Positions 1 to 8,339 of a DNA stretch of 64,000 nucleotides are shown piece after piece (positions within the stretch are counted from its first letter, which is position 1; each line of letters starts with the position of its first letter). This stretch comes from Mesorhizobium sp. WSM4311. Its GTDB lineage: Bacteria > Pseudomonadota > Alphaproteobacteria > Rhizobiales > Rhizobiaceae. The stretch is taken from contig NZ_NSFV01000021.1 of assembly GCF_002295115.1 (NCBI RefSeq), positions 1-64,000 of the forward strand. Reading direction: 5' to 3'. Both the position numbers and the translations under genes were made by a program. The notes below the pieces were generated by a model. It was not told where the DNA came from, made no database searches, and worked only from the letters and a program-made list of their open reading frames with translations.

Positions 1-135
1 ACGCAGCGGTGTGAGACGGGCATTCTTGTGGATGTTCATTCGGACCCTCCGATGGATGCTGAAGCGTGGTAACTCCAGTCTCCTCGGTCCGGTCCGAATG
101 GACAACCTCTCGAAAGCTCACACCTAGAACTCCTC

Positions 136-477
136 TTGAAAGCGTATCTAGCTTCAAAGGGCGTGTCGAAACGCGGTCTCCGGCTCGGCTTCGGTCACAA
201 GATCGAGGACATTTACGAAGCCGCAGTGGCCCTAGGAATGCCGCCGATTGGGAACGTGAAGATGATTGCCAACAACCTTGACCTGATGAATTCTCAGCAA
301 GATTTTAGGTACCCGTCGGGGTACAAGCTGAATGTCCCGCCGCCGAGCTTCTGCCGAGAAACGTATAACGCTCTCCACACAGCGATCGAGCCGAGGATCC
401 CCACCGAGGTACTGAAAGCCAACCTCAAATTTCATTGGGATTTTCGGGGGAAGACTGTCATTTGGAAGGACGAATAG
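136..477 (+). CDS. HEPN-like protein, N-terminally truncated remnant
   Basis: A 113-codon frame that opens with TTG. It contains an R-x4-H motif (RLGFGH, residues 17-22) inside a helix-rich segment reading LKAYLASKGV and GHKIEDI. This resembles the second helix and catalytic motif of HEPN-fold proteins, which are often RNases or toxin-like. The same frame is open back to position 73, and the residues before the TTG (HLELL) continue the helix, so the true start is unlikely to be 136. An in-frame TAA at 70-72 separates it from another open stretch (1-69). The first HEPN helix is therefore missing or broken, and the gene is probably a decayed remnant. It lies in the island end. Function is not assigned beyond the fold guess. 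Confidence 0.45.
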   Translation: MKAYLASKGVSKRGLRLGFGHKIEDIYEAAVALGMPPIGNVKMIANNLDLMNSQQDFRYPSGYKLNVPPPSFCRETYNALHTAIEPRIPTEVLKANLKFHWDFRGKTVIWKDE

Positions 478-616
478 CCCGAGGATGATCTTCCCCATCT
501 ACGTTGGCGTTCTTATGGCGCTGCTGTCAGCATCCGCCATTGGCGGTGGCGGCAAGGCGATCTTGTTGGGATGGCCGCCTCGCTGACAATGGCCGGGATG
601 GGCACTCGCCGGCTGG

Positions 617-828
617 CTAGGTTCTTAGCAGGCCATAGCCGGCTGTCTGGTGGAGATCGTCTTTCAGGGCTTTGATCGTCTGTGAAAGGTCGCGAACCTT
701 GTCCATCAGCGTCTGAATGGTCGCCCCGATGGGCTGGATCTTAACGCCTCAATCGTCGCGAGAAGCTCAAGGTAGACGTGGTTCAATTGAACTTTCTCCC
801 TTCGAGAGCTCTCAATGGTGATCGACAT
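617..828 (-). pseudogene. Frameshifted ~70-codon coiled-coil-like small gene
   Basis: Reading minus from the ATG at 828 gives MSITIESSRREKVQLNHVY and a helical stretch ending ATIEALR, after which the frame hits a stop. Adding one base near 740 restores an open frame through IQPIGATIQTLMDKV and a charged helix to TAG at 617. The 212-bp span is one base short of a multiple of three, consistent with a single deletion. The product would be ~70 residues, mostly helical, possibly coiled coil. It begins 16 bp after the stop of the 53-codon ORF (845-1006) and is probably the last gene of the DUF1403-ScpB cassette. No family is recognised. Confidence 0.4.
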
Positions 829-844
829 GTGCGACCAGGCTCGA

Positions 845-1006
845 TCAATTGCCTGTTCGCTTATCCTTCATCGACAAGCGGACGCGTGCCGCCACCTCCC
901 TTCCGTCACGCGAAGGACCCAGCCGGCGAGACCAGACGGCGTGCGTGGCGCAATCTTCTATGTGACGAGCGGCGAGATCGCGTGTGTCCCGCCGTGATGG
1001 GATCAT
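845..1006 (-). CDS. 53-residue basic protein downstream of scpB
   Basis: The ATG at 1006 directly follows a TAG (1007-1009) that would be the stop codon of scpB if its C-terminal frameshift were undone, giving a TAGATG junction typical of translational coupling. The protein starts MIPSRRDTRDLAARH, contains AVWSRRLGPSRDG, ends KDKRTGN, and is rich in Arg. It sits between scpB and the frameshifted small gene, all on the minus strand. No family is recognised. It could be a real small cassette protein or a chance frame. The junction with the ancestral scpB stop is the main support. Confidence 0.4.
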   Translation of the reverse strand: MIPSRRDTRDLAARHIEDCATHAVWSRRLGPSRDGREVAARVRLSMKDKRTGN

Positions 1007-1034
1007 CTATTCGTCGAGCGCGGCGCTGGCGCCA

Positions 1035-1697
1035 TCATCGTCGATATCTGCAAACCCTGGGATGATCCAGCAGCTTCTCCTTCGACAGCAGCCCGGCGTC
1101 CTCGAGCGCCTCGAAATCCGGCAGCTGGCGCAGCGTGTCGAGCCCGAACTGCGACAGAAAAGTTTTGGTCGTCACATAGGTGTAGGGCGCGCCCGGCTGC
1201 GGGCTGCGCGGCCCCGAGGCGACCAGCTGCTCAGCGCGCAGCACGCCGATCAGGTCACGTGACACCTCCTTGCCGAAAAAGCTCGACAGCTCGCCACGGG
1301 TGATCGGCTGGAAATAGGCAATGCACATCAAGACAAGCGCCTCCGCCTGCGACAGTTCTTTTGCTCCCTCGCCCGCTGCCGTGCCGAAGGCTGCGTGAAT
1401 GGCGTCGCCAAAAACCTTTTTGGTCCGGTGCTGCCAGCCGCCGGCGACCGCGACCAGCTCGTAAGGGCGGCCGGCGAGTTCGGCGCGAATGTCGTCGATG
1501 ATCAGCTCGATATTGCAGTTTTTTCCCACCACCCGCGCGAGGACACTACGTGTCACCGGTTCATTTGCCGCAAAGATCACCGCTTCGACGCGGGCCATCC
1601 ATTCGCACCAGCGCAGCTCCGGCGGCAGATGTTCCAGTTCGGTGTCGAGCAGCGCCGGCTGATCGTTTGGCTTGCGGCGGGCGGACGCTTCGCTCAT
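1035..1697 (-). CDS. scpB: SMC-Scp complex subunit ScpB-like protein
   Basis: This 220-residue protein has the tandem winged-helix layout of ScpB, the kleisin-associated (kite) subunit of bacterial condensin. The N-terminal wHTH covers about residues 30-95 (VEAVIFAANEPVTRSVLARV) and the second covers about 110-185 (LSQAEALVLMCIAYFQPITR). Core ScpB is normally encoded next to scpA, but here the upstream partner is a DUF1403 gene ending 2 bp before the start. This accessory pairing is known from rhizobial plasmids and islands. The last ~12 residues look out of frame: shifting by one base near 1065 gives an acidic tail (IIPGFADIDDDG) ending at 1007, more like ScpB tails. Function in DNA segregation or condensation of the element is inferred. 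Confidence 0.85.
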   Translation of the reverse strand: MSEASARRKPNDQPALLDTELEHLPPELRWCEWMARVEAVIFAANEPVTRSVLARVVGKNCNIELIIDDIRAELAGRPYELVAVAGGWQHRTKKVFGDAIHAAFGTAAGEGAKELSQAEALVLMCIAYFQPITRGELSSFFGKEVSRDLIGVLRAEQLVASGPRSPQPGAPYTYVTTKTFLSQFGLDTLRQLPDFEALEDAGLLSKEKLLDHPRVCRYRR

Positions 1698-1699
1698 CG

Positions 1700-2656
1700 C
1701 TACAGCCCGAACAGCCGGAATGTGGGGCGGCCGGAGAGCTCGCGCACGACCTCCAGTTGCTGCAGCCGTTCGAACAGCCGTCGCGATGCAAAGCGCGACA
1801 GATTGTCCGTCGTCAGCGATCCGGACACGGCGTCTTCACTGAGCAGCAGAAAGATTACGTCGCCGGCGCCTTTGGCGCGCAGTTTCGGCGCCACCGCCAG
1901 GAGTTTTTCGGCCCGGCGCGACAGCTCGGCGGCCAACCGACAAGCGTCCGCGGCGGCCGCGACGAGCGCGATGCAAACCGCCCGCTCAAAATTCTTGTCC
2001 CCGGGCCGGATGCGCCGGCCACCGCCGGCCTCGGTGCGGAAAGATGGTCCAAAACCCTGCGCCATTAGGAGCGGCAGGGGCTGCGGCCAGCCCAGGCGTT
2101 GCGCCAGTACCAGGTCGGCGAGCCACCAGCCAAAGACTTCGGCATCGGGACGCATGGCGACGACCTCAGCGGCGATCGCCGCGGCGTCGAATGGCGCCGA
2201 CCGCTGGGATACCCCGAGTTTTTCGATCTGCGTGCAAAGGTCGGCGAGCGCGGCGCCGTCCCAATGGAGGCCAAGCTGGTCGAGTATCTTCCCGAGCCGG
2301 CCGGGCGTAGCGGCGGGCGGCTGCCTGGCCAACTGCCGCCAGGCGCCAAAGACGGCGCCTGCGGGACCGGGGTCAGCACGTAGGGGACGCAAATGCCAGG
2401 CATCGCGCAAGGCGGCCGCATCCTCGGCGCGGCCGGCGAGCCGCATGCTGGAGGCGGCGCAGCGAACCGCCAGCCGCTGCCGCCAAGCGCCGGCCCAGGC
2501 TGCCTGCGCGCGGGCGAGCGTGTCGAGGGCACCCAGGGCGGCGCCGGCCCGGAAGGCGGCGTCGCCGTCACTCGGCGCGCCGGCGCTTGTGATCGCCCAC
2601 GCGGGAACGGAGGGCGGCGCAGAGGAGCTGGCGGTCGCGGGATCGAGGCGAATCAT
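1700..2656 (-). CDS. DUF1403 family protein
   Basis: A 318-residue protein matching the DUF1403 family as remembered: an N-terminal segment with FRAGAALGALDTLAR, then RQRLAVRCAASSMRLAGR followed by EDAAALRDAW, and a C-terminal winged-helix-like end (RLFERLQQLEVVRELSGRPTF then RLFGL). The ATG at 2656 was preferred to the upstream TTG at 2707 because MIRLDP resembles family N-termini, although no strong ribosome binding site is visible. It immediately precedes scpB. The biochemical role is unknown. Position next to ScpB and a possible C-terminal winged helix make a kleisin-like (ScpA-substituting) role conceivable, but that is inference only. Confidence 0.75.
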   Translation of the reverse strand: MIRLDPATASSSAPPSVPAWAITSAGAPSDGDAAFRAGAALGALDTLARAQAAWAGAWRQRLAVRCAASSMRLAGRAEDAAALRDAWHLRPLRADPGPAGAVFGAWRQLARQPPAATPGRLGKILDQLGLHWDGAALADLCTQIEKLGVSQRSAPFDAAAIAAEVVAMRPDAEVFGWWLADLVLAQRLGWPQPLPLLMAQGFGPSFRTEAGGGRRIRPGDKNFERAVCIALVAAAADACRLAAELSRRAEKLLAVAPKLRAKGAGDVIFLLLSEDAVSGSLTTDNLSRFASRRLFERLQQLEVVRELSGRPTFRLFGL

Positions 2657-2738
2657 AATTTGGAGAGTAAAGTGCCGGTGCGCTTTTCGCCATGATTTTC
2701 GTGCCAAAACGCACAGCCTGTCGGATCAGCACAACGAC

Positions 2739-2757
2739 TGATAGTGTTGCATTATCA
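2739..2757. promoter_or_regulatory. Imperfect palindrome upstream of the DUF1403-scpB cassette
   Basis: TGATAGTG-TTG-CATTATCA is an inverted repeat matching at 7 of 8 positions per arm. It lies about 80 bp upstream of the chosen DUF1403 start and on its 5' side, the right place for an operator of the cassette. No regulator gene is visible beside it. Confidence 0.3.
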
Positions 2758-3234
2758 ATCTCTTCACGAGTTCGTCCCTGCTAAGCCATTTGGCCAACAA
2801 GTAAGTCTCGACAGGGCACCTTTTTGCGCAGCCGGACGAAACTCCGTTCGGAAATGTGCCGGCTCGCGGCGTAGGAGCCTGCTCAGGTTCAGATGTCATG
2901 AAGGCATCTAACGCCCGATCTGCCGCGCAACTTCGGTCCCATATTCATTGCCGACGGGGTATCTGAGGGCGACGTTTTTTGCGGGTTTTTCCTGGTCGGC
3001 TTTGGAGGTGATGCTGGCGCCGATTGTCACAGGCTACTTCACTATCTGTTCCTTGACCGATGAGATCTTTTGCGCTGCGGCGCTCCCGTCTTTGCTGTGG
3101 GTCACCTTCTGACCCAAGCCCCAACGTACACACGCGGGAGTGTCCTACAAGCCATCGGTTTCGACAGATCGGATGGATTGGGCAGGCGAGCCCAAAAGCT
3201 GCGAGCTTAGAGCGGTTATAAATCGTAGTTGTAG
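2758..3234. other. Non-coding stretch at the island end
   Basis: No supported gene was found. Short frames on both strands lack a plausible start, ribosome binding site or family pattern. The stretch lies between the DUF1403 promoter region and the att-site repeats, so it is probably the terminal non-coding or decayed part of the island. No integrase C-terminus could be recognised. Confidence 0.5.
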
Positions 3235-3261
3235 CTGTGTAACAAACTGTGTAACAAAAAG
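3235..3261. repeat. Tandem 12-13 bp direct repeat beside the att site
   Basis: TGTGTAACAAAC is followed immediately by TGTGTAACAAAA. The pair lies 40 bp inside the island from the tRNA-Ser fragment. Short repeats in this position are commonly arm-type integrase binding sites, but that role is inferred. Confidence 0.4.
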
Positions 3262-3300
3262 CGCGAAAAGACTAGTATTTTCAGTATCATAGAGGTGAAA

Positions 3301-3322
3301 GGGAATCCCTCCCTCTCCGCCA
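3301..3322 (+). other. attR-type scar: 3' end of a tRNA-Ser gene
   Basis: The sequence ends with GAATCCCTCCCTCTCCGCCA: T-arm 3' half, acceptor 3' strand, discriminator G and encoded CCA of a bacterial tRNA-Ser. The 70 bases upstream do not form the rest of a tRNA, so this is a fragment, as left when an element integrates into the 3' end of a tRNA gene. Its orientation places the element to the left (positions 1-3300) and the original chromosome to the right. The intact tRNA-Ser copy should lie outside the window, on the left side. Confidence 0.7.
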
Positions 3323-3404
3323 TTGATCACCAATCGCATCCAGGATCGCGCATTCCGCGAGTGCTCATGACGCGATAGATTCGGCCAGTTGCTTGATGGC
3401 TGTT

Positions 3405-3668
3405 TCAATGGATCTGTACGCCAAGCCGCTCATTCTTCCTCCATCGCACCACGGCACGATATTCGACACCATCCGCAGGGACGTGCAGGACGAACCGCTC
3501 GGGAACAACCACGCCGGGCTCCACCCGTAGCTCCGCACCATGAGCGTGTTGATTTCTGACGGAGCAAGCGATTGTCATACCCTCTGTGACAATGGTTCCC
3601 TCCTTTAGAACGGCCGCCCGGGGAAGTGAGCGTCGTTCAATTGGTGGATCATCGCGGTTGCCGCTCAT
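3405..3668 (-). CDS. PilZ domain protein
   Basis: An 87-residue protein starting MSGNRDDPPIERRSLPR. The RRSLPRAAV segment resembles the RxxxR c-di-GMP-binding start of PilZ domains, and the rest (ELRVEPGVVVPERFVLHV, VVRWRKNERLGVQ) fits the PilZ beta barrel including the final W-R-x4-LGV strand. The D/NxSxxG motif is replaced by AHGAEL, so c-di-GMP binding is uncertain. ATG 3668 has AGGAA seven bases upstream and was chosen over an in-frame start at 3704. It is the first backbone gene after the island scar and stands alone. Confidence 0.7.
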   Translation of the reverse strand: MSGNRDDPPIERRSLPRAAVLKEGTIVTEGMTIACSVRNQHAHGAELRVEPGVVVPERFVLHVPADGVEYRAVVRWRKNERLGVQIH

Positions 3669-4046
3669 CTTATCATTCCTCCGAAATCTTGTGGCGAAAC
3701 GCATAAACTGACCGCGACAATGGCGATTAAATTAGCATACGCTAAAATAGTTCCGAAACTTTTATTGCGACGCAAGGTCGAGCGGTTGCGACGAAGGTAT
3801 TAGGTCCAGCCCCGGCAACTGCACGGCGGCGACCTTCTTCGAAAAAAGCAAGGCGGTCTGAGGATGCGGTCTTGCTCAGCATCGAAATGCTGCCGCCTAA
3901 TAGGCAAAAAGAGCCCACCCTGAATGGGGATCAAGGGCGGGCCAAGAGGTGGCTAGGGATCATCCCAGCTTAGGTCAACGAGCGGCGGAGGGGTTGGTTG
4001 CTTTGCTCACGCTGTAAAAGTGGTCATGAATTCCGAGCGGGGGCTT
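3669..4046. other. Intergenic region without recognised gene
   Basis: The part near the PilZ gene is AT-richer (attaaattagcatacg) and may hold its promoter. The remainder shows no frame with a convincing start or family pattern. Confidence 0.4.
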
Positions 4047-4121
4047 ATGGTCACAGACCTATTGCTCACCGTTGTCTCGGCATTCGCAATGCTTGCCCCG
4101 CTCTATTTCATTCTTGAGTGA
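4047..4121 (+). CDS. Possible 24-residue single-span membrane peptide
   Basis: ATG is preceded by GCGGGGGC seven bases upstream. The peptide runs MVTDLLLTVVSAFAMLAPLY and then FILE, a single hydrophobic helix with short ends. It ends about 100 bp before the 3' end of recQ, which is on the other strand. Small membrane peptides of this size are real in many bacteria, but a chance frame cannot be excluded. Confidence 0.2.
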   Translation: MVTDLLLTVVSAFAMLAPLYFILE

Positions 4122-4223
4122 CAGATGAAGATGGGCTCCGCGACGGGTACGGCGGCCGCTTATTCCAGTAGCGGTTGCGCTCCCGCTGGTGACCCTCACA
4201 GCTTGCAGGATGTGGTGCGGGCT

Positions 4224-6062
<1,839 letters not shown>

Positions 6063-6315
6063 CAGTCGGACACCGGACGGGAAGCGATTTTTCGGGGATG
6101 GGAGAGGATGTGGGAATCGATCAAGATGCTCTCCGCGTGAACCTTTGGAGTAGCGCAGCTATCCTTGGAACACAACCGGAACGGTCATCCATGTCGACGG
6201 CGGACTGACTGACCGTGGCCCGCGAAGGCACAGCTTCCCCAGCGACACCCGCACCCCCGCTGGATTCCTTCGCGCTCGGATGTAAGCTTGGCCGGCAAAA
6301 GCCAGGGAGGGCGCG

Positions 6316-7737
6316 ATGCTGCAGGTGAGACAGGATGTCCTGGGTGAACGGTTCCAGCTGCAGCGTACGGCCTTCGAGAAGCAGCCCTTTCCGGACCTGA
6401 GTGTTCGCAAAGACCGGCTGAAGCGCCTGCTGGCTTTGACCGAGCAGCATGAGGCGGAGATCTGCGCCGCGATCGGTGCCGACTTTGGCGGCCGCTCGGC
6501 GCATGAGACGCGCCTTGCCGAACTGTTTGTCGTGCGCGCCGGCATCCGCCACACGCTGTCTCATCTGAGCGGCTGGATGCGGGAACGTCGTGTCGCCACC
6601 ACCTTGCCGTTCCTGCCGGGCCGCAATCGCCTCGTGCCACAGCCGCTCGGCGTCGTCGGCATCGTGTCGCCCTGGAACTACCCGTTCCAGCTTGCCGTCG
6701 CGCCGGTCACGGCAGCGCTCGCCGCCGGCAACCGCGTGCTGGTAAAGCCGTCCGAACTGACGCCGGCCTTCTCCGCGCTGCTCGCCAGGCTGGCCGGCGA
6801 GCACTTCGCCTGGGACGAGTTGAGCGTCATCCCCGGCGATGCCGAGATGGGCAAGGCCTTCGTGTCGATGCCGTTCGATCATCTGCTGTTCACCGGCTCG
6901 ACCGCGGTCGGCCGCCAGGTCGCGATCGCCGCGGCCGCCAACCTCACTCCGGTCACGCTCGAACTCGGCGGCAAGTCGCCGGCGATCTTCGATCCCTCCT
7001 GCGATCTCGATGCGGCAACGGCCAGCATCGCCTATGGCAAGCTGCTCAATGCCGGGCAGACCTGCATCGCACCGGACTATCTGCTGGTGCCCAAGGGGCA
7101 GGCCGGCACGGTCGCCGCCAAACTCGCTGCCGCGGTGGCGCGGCTCTACCCGACGCTGCGCGACAACCCCGACTACACCGCCATCATCAGCGACCGGCAT
7201 TTTCAGCGCCTGCGCGCCATGATCGCGGAAGCCCGCGATGCCGGTGCCGATGTCGTCGAAATCAATCCGGCCGGCGAGGACTTCGGCGCCGCGAGCCGCA
7301 AACTTTTGCCGACCCTGGTCAGCAATGCCGGCCCGGATTTGCGGCTGATGCGCGAGGAGATTTTCGGCCCGGTGCTGCCGATCGTCGAATATGCCACCGT
7401 CGACGAGGCGATCAGCCATGTGAACCAGGCCGACCGGCCGCTGGCGCTCTACTGGTTCGGCAACGACAGCACCAACCGCCGGCGTATCTTGCGCGAGACC
7501 GTCGCCGGCGGCGTCACCGTCAACGACTGCATGCTGCATCTGGTGCAGGAGAACCAGCCTTTCGGCGGCGTCGGCGCCAGCGGCATGGGCGCCTATCACG
7601 GCGAATGGGGGTTCCGCACCTTCAGCAAGGAGAAGCCGGTTTTCCTGCAGTCGCGCCTGAGCGCCGGCGCCCTGCTGCGCCCGCCCTACGGCAAGACGTT
7701 CGAGCGGATTTTCAGCCTGCTCCGGCACATCACCTGA
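6316..7737 (+). CDS. calB: Coniferyl aldehyde dehydrogenase
   Basis: A 473-residue NAD(P)-dependent aldehyde dehydrogenase. Oxyanion Asn is in PWNYPFQ (N121), general-base Glu in LELGGKSP (E216) and catalytic Cys in NAGQTC (C250). The lack of the usual long N-terminal arm, the QTCIAPDY signature and the C-terminal membrane-like helix (FERIFSLLRHIT) match the coniferyl aldehyde dehydrogenase / fatty aldehyde dehydrogenase class (CalB), which oxidises lignin-derived aromatic or long-chain aldehydes. The start has a good site, GGGAGG, four bases upstream. It appears monocistronic, with a hairpin after the gene. The exact substrate is not decided by sequence. Confidence 0.85.
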   Translation: MLQVRQDVLGERFQLQRTAFEKQPFPDLSVRKDRLKRLLALTEQHEAEICAAIGADFGGRSAHETRLAELFVVRAGIRHTLSHLSGWMRERRVATTLPFLPGRNRLVPQPLGVVGIVSPWNYPFQLAVAPVTAALAAGNRVLVKPSELTPAFSALLARLAGEHFAWDELSVIPGDAEMGKAFVSMPFDHLLFTGSTAVGRQVAIAAAANLTPVTLELGGKSPAIFDPSCDLDAATASIAYGKLLNAGQTCIAPDYLLVPKGQAGTVAAKLAAAVARLYPTLRDNPDYTAIISDRHFQRLRAMIAEARDAGADVVEINPAGEDFGAASRKLLPTLVSNAGPDLRLMREEIFGPVLPIVEYATVDEAISHVNQADRPLALYWFGNDSTNRRRILRETVAGGVTVNDCMLHLVQENQPFGGVGASGMGAYHGEWGFRTFSKEKPVFLQSRLSAGALLRPPYGKTFERIFSLLRHIT

Positions 7738-7853
7738 CCGAAGGCAGCCGTCGGTTGTACGGCGCATTAAGCGTATCTTCACCACGATGCGGCAGTCTTC
7801 ACATCCTGCGGTCATGTCTTGAGTACCGCGGCGCCACAAGCGCCCAGGCAACA

Positions 7854-7879
7854 ACCCGCGCCTCTTTTGGGGCGCGGGT
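7854..7879. terminator. GC-rich hairpin after the aldehyde dehydrogenase gene
   Basis: ACCCGCGCC and GGCGCGGGT pair around a short TCTTTTGG loop. There is no T tract after it, so it may be a weak or Rho-assisted terminator between the convergent calB and kdgF genes. Confidence 0.4.
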
Positions 7880-7930
7880 CATGCGCCCGCACTCGATCTC
7901 CCAGATTTGGCTGGCCAAGTCCTCGGCTAA

Positions 7931-7990
7931 AGCATGATGCCGAAAACTGTGAAGCGGTTTTCGGACGACATCATGCTCTATCGCTTTGAT
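7931..7990. repeat. Rhizobial intergenic palindrome overlapping the end of kdgF
   Basis: AGCATGATGCCGAAAAC pairs with GTTTTCG..CATCATGCT around a short loop. The form resembles a palindrome remembered as widespread in Mesorhizobium intergenic regions. Its right side continues into CTCTATCGCTTTGATTTAG, which encodes the last residues and the TGA stop of kdgF (7971). Confidence 0.6.
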
Positions 7991-8330
7991 TTAGAGCAAG
8001 AAAATCGGCACGGTGCGGCGTAAAGCTGTCGACCAGCCGTCCCGCTTCCAGCGCCTTGACGCCATGCACCAGACCGGACGGCACGATGAAGCTGCCGCCG
8101 GCCTCGAGAATTTCCGTCCGCCCGTCGATGGTCACCTCGAAACGGCCCTCGGCGACATAGCTTGACTGGACATGCGGGTGCGAATGCAAGGCGCCGACGC
8201 CACCCTTGTCGAAGCCGAATTCAACCAGCATCAGCTCATCGGTGGAGAGGAGAACGCGCCGCCTGTTGCCGTCTGCCGTCGGCGTCCAGGCGCCCTCGCC
8301 GGCATGCGCGAAGATCTTGGTCTTGGTCAT
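7971..8330 (-). CDS. kdgF: KdgF-type cupin, unsaturated uronate linearising enzyme
   Basis: A 119-residue cupin. It carries the metal-site pattern HSHPHVQ with a later VHGV His, and the end VDSFTPHRADFL, both typical of KdgF (pectin degradation protein), which promotes conversion of 4,5-unsaturated uronates to the linear keto form that KduI uses. It is the last gene of the uronate operon, 9 bp after kduD, which supports the role. The last residues NQSDRA and the stop come from an intergenic palindrome, so the native C-terminus was probably altered; the active site is unaffected. An unspecified sugar-binding cupin is the alternative. Confidence 0.82.
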   Translation of the reverse strand: MTKTKIFAHAGEGAWTPTADGNRRRVLLSTDELMLVEFGFDKGGVGALHSHPHVQSSYVAEGRFEVTIDGRTEILEAGGSFIVPSGLVHGVKALEAGRLVDSFTPHRADFLALNQSDRA

Positions 8331-8339
8331 GTCCTCTCC

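Noticed and set aside
1395-2741. 448-codon + strand frame
   Set aside because: It runs antisense to scpB and the DUF1403 gene, is rich in Arg/Ser/Ala and has no family pattern; typical of high-GC shadow frames.
3233-3322. A complete tRNA-Ser gene
   Set aside because: The 5' acceptor strand, D arm and anticodon arm are absent; only the 3' end is present.
6121-7854. 577-codon minus frame opposite the aldehyde dehydrogenase gene
   Set aside because: Antisense of calB, with composition of a shadow frame; the + strand has full ALDH motifs.
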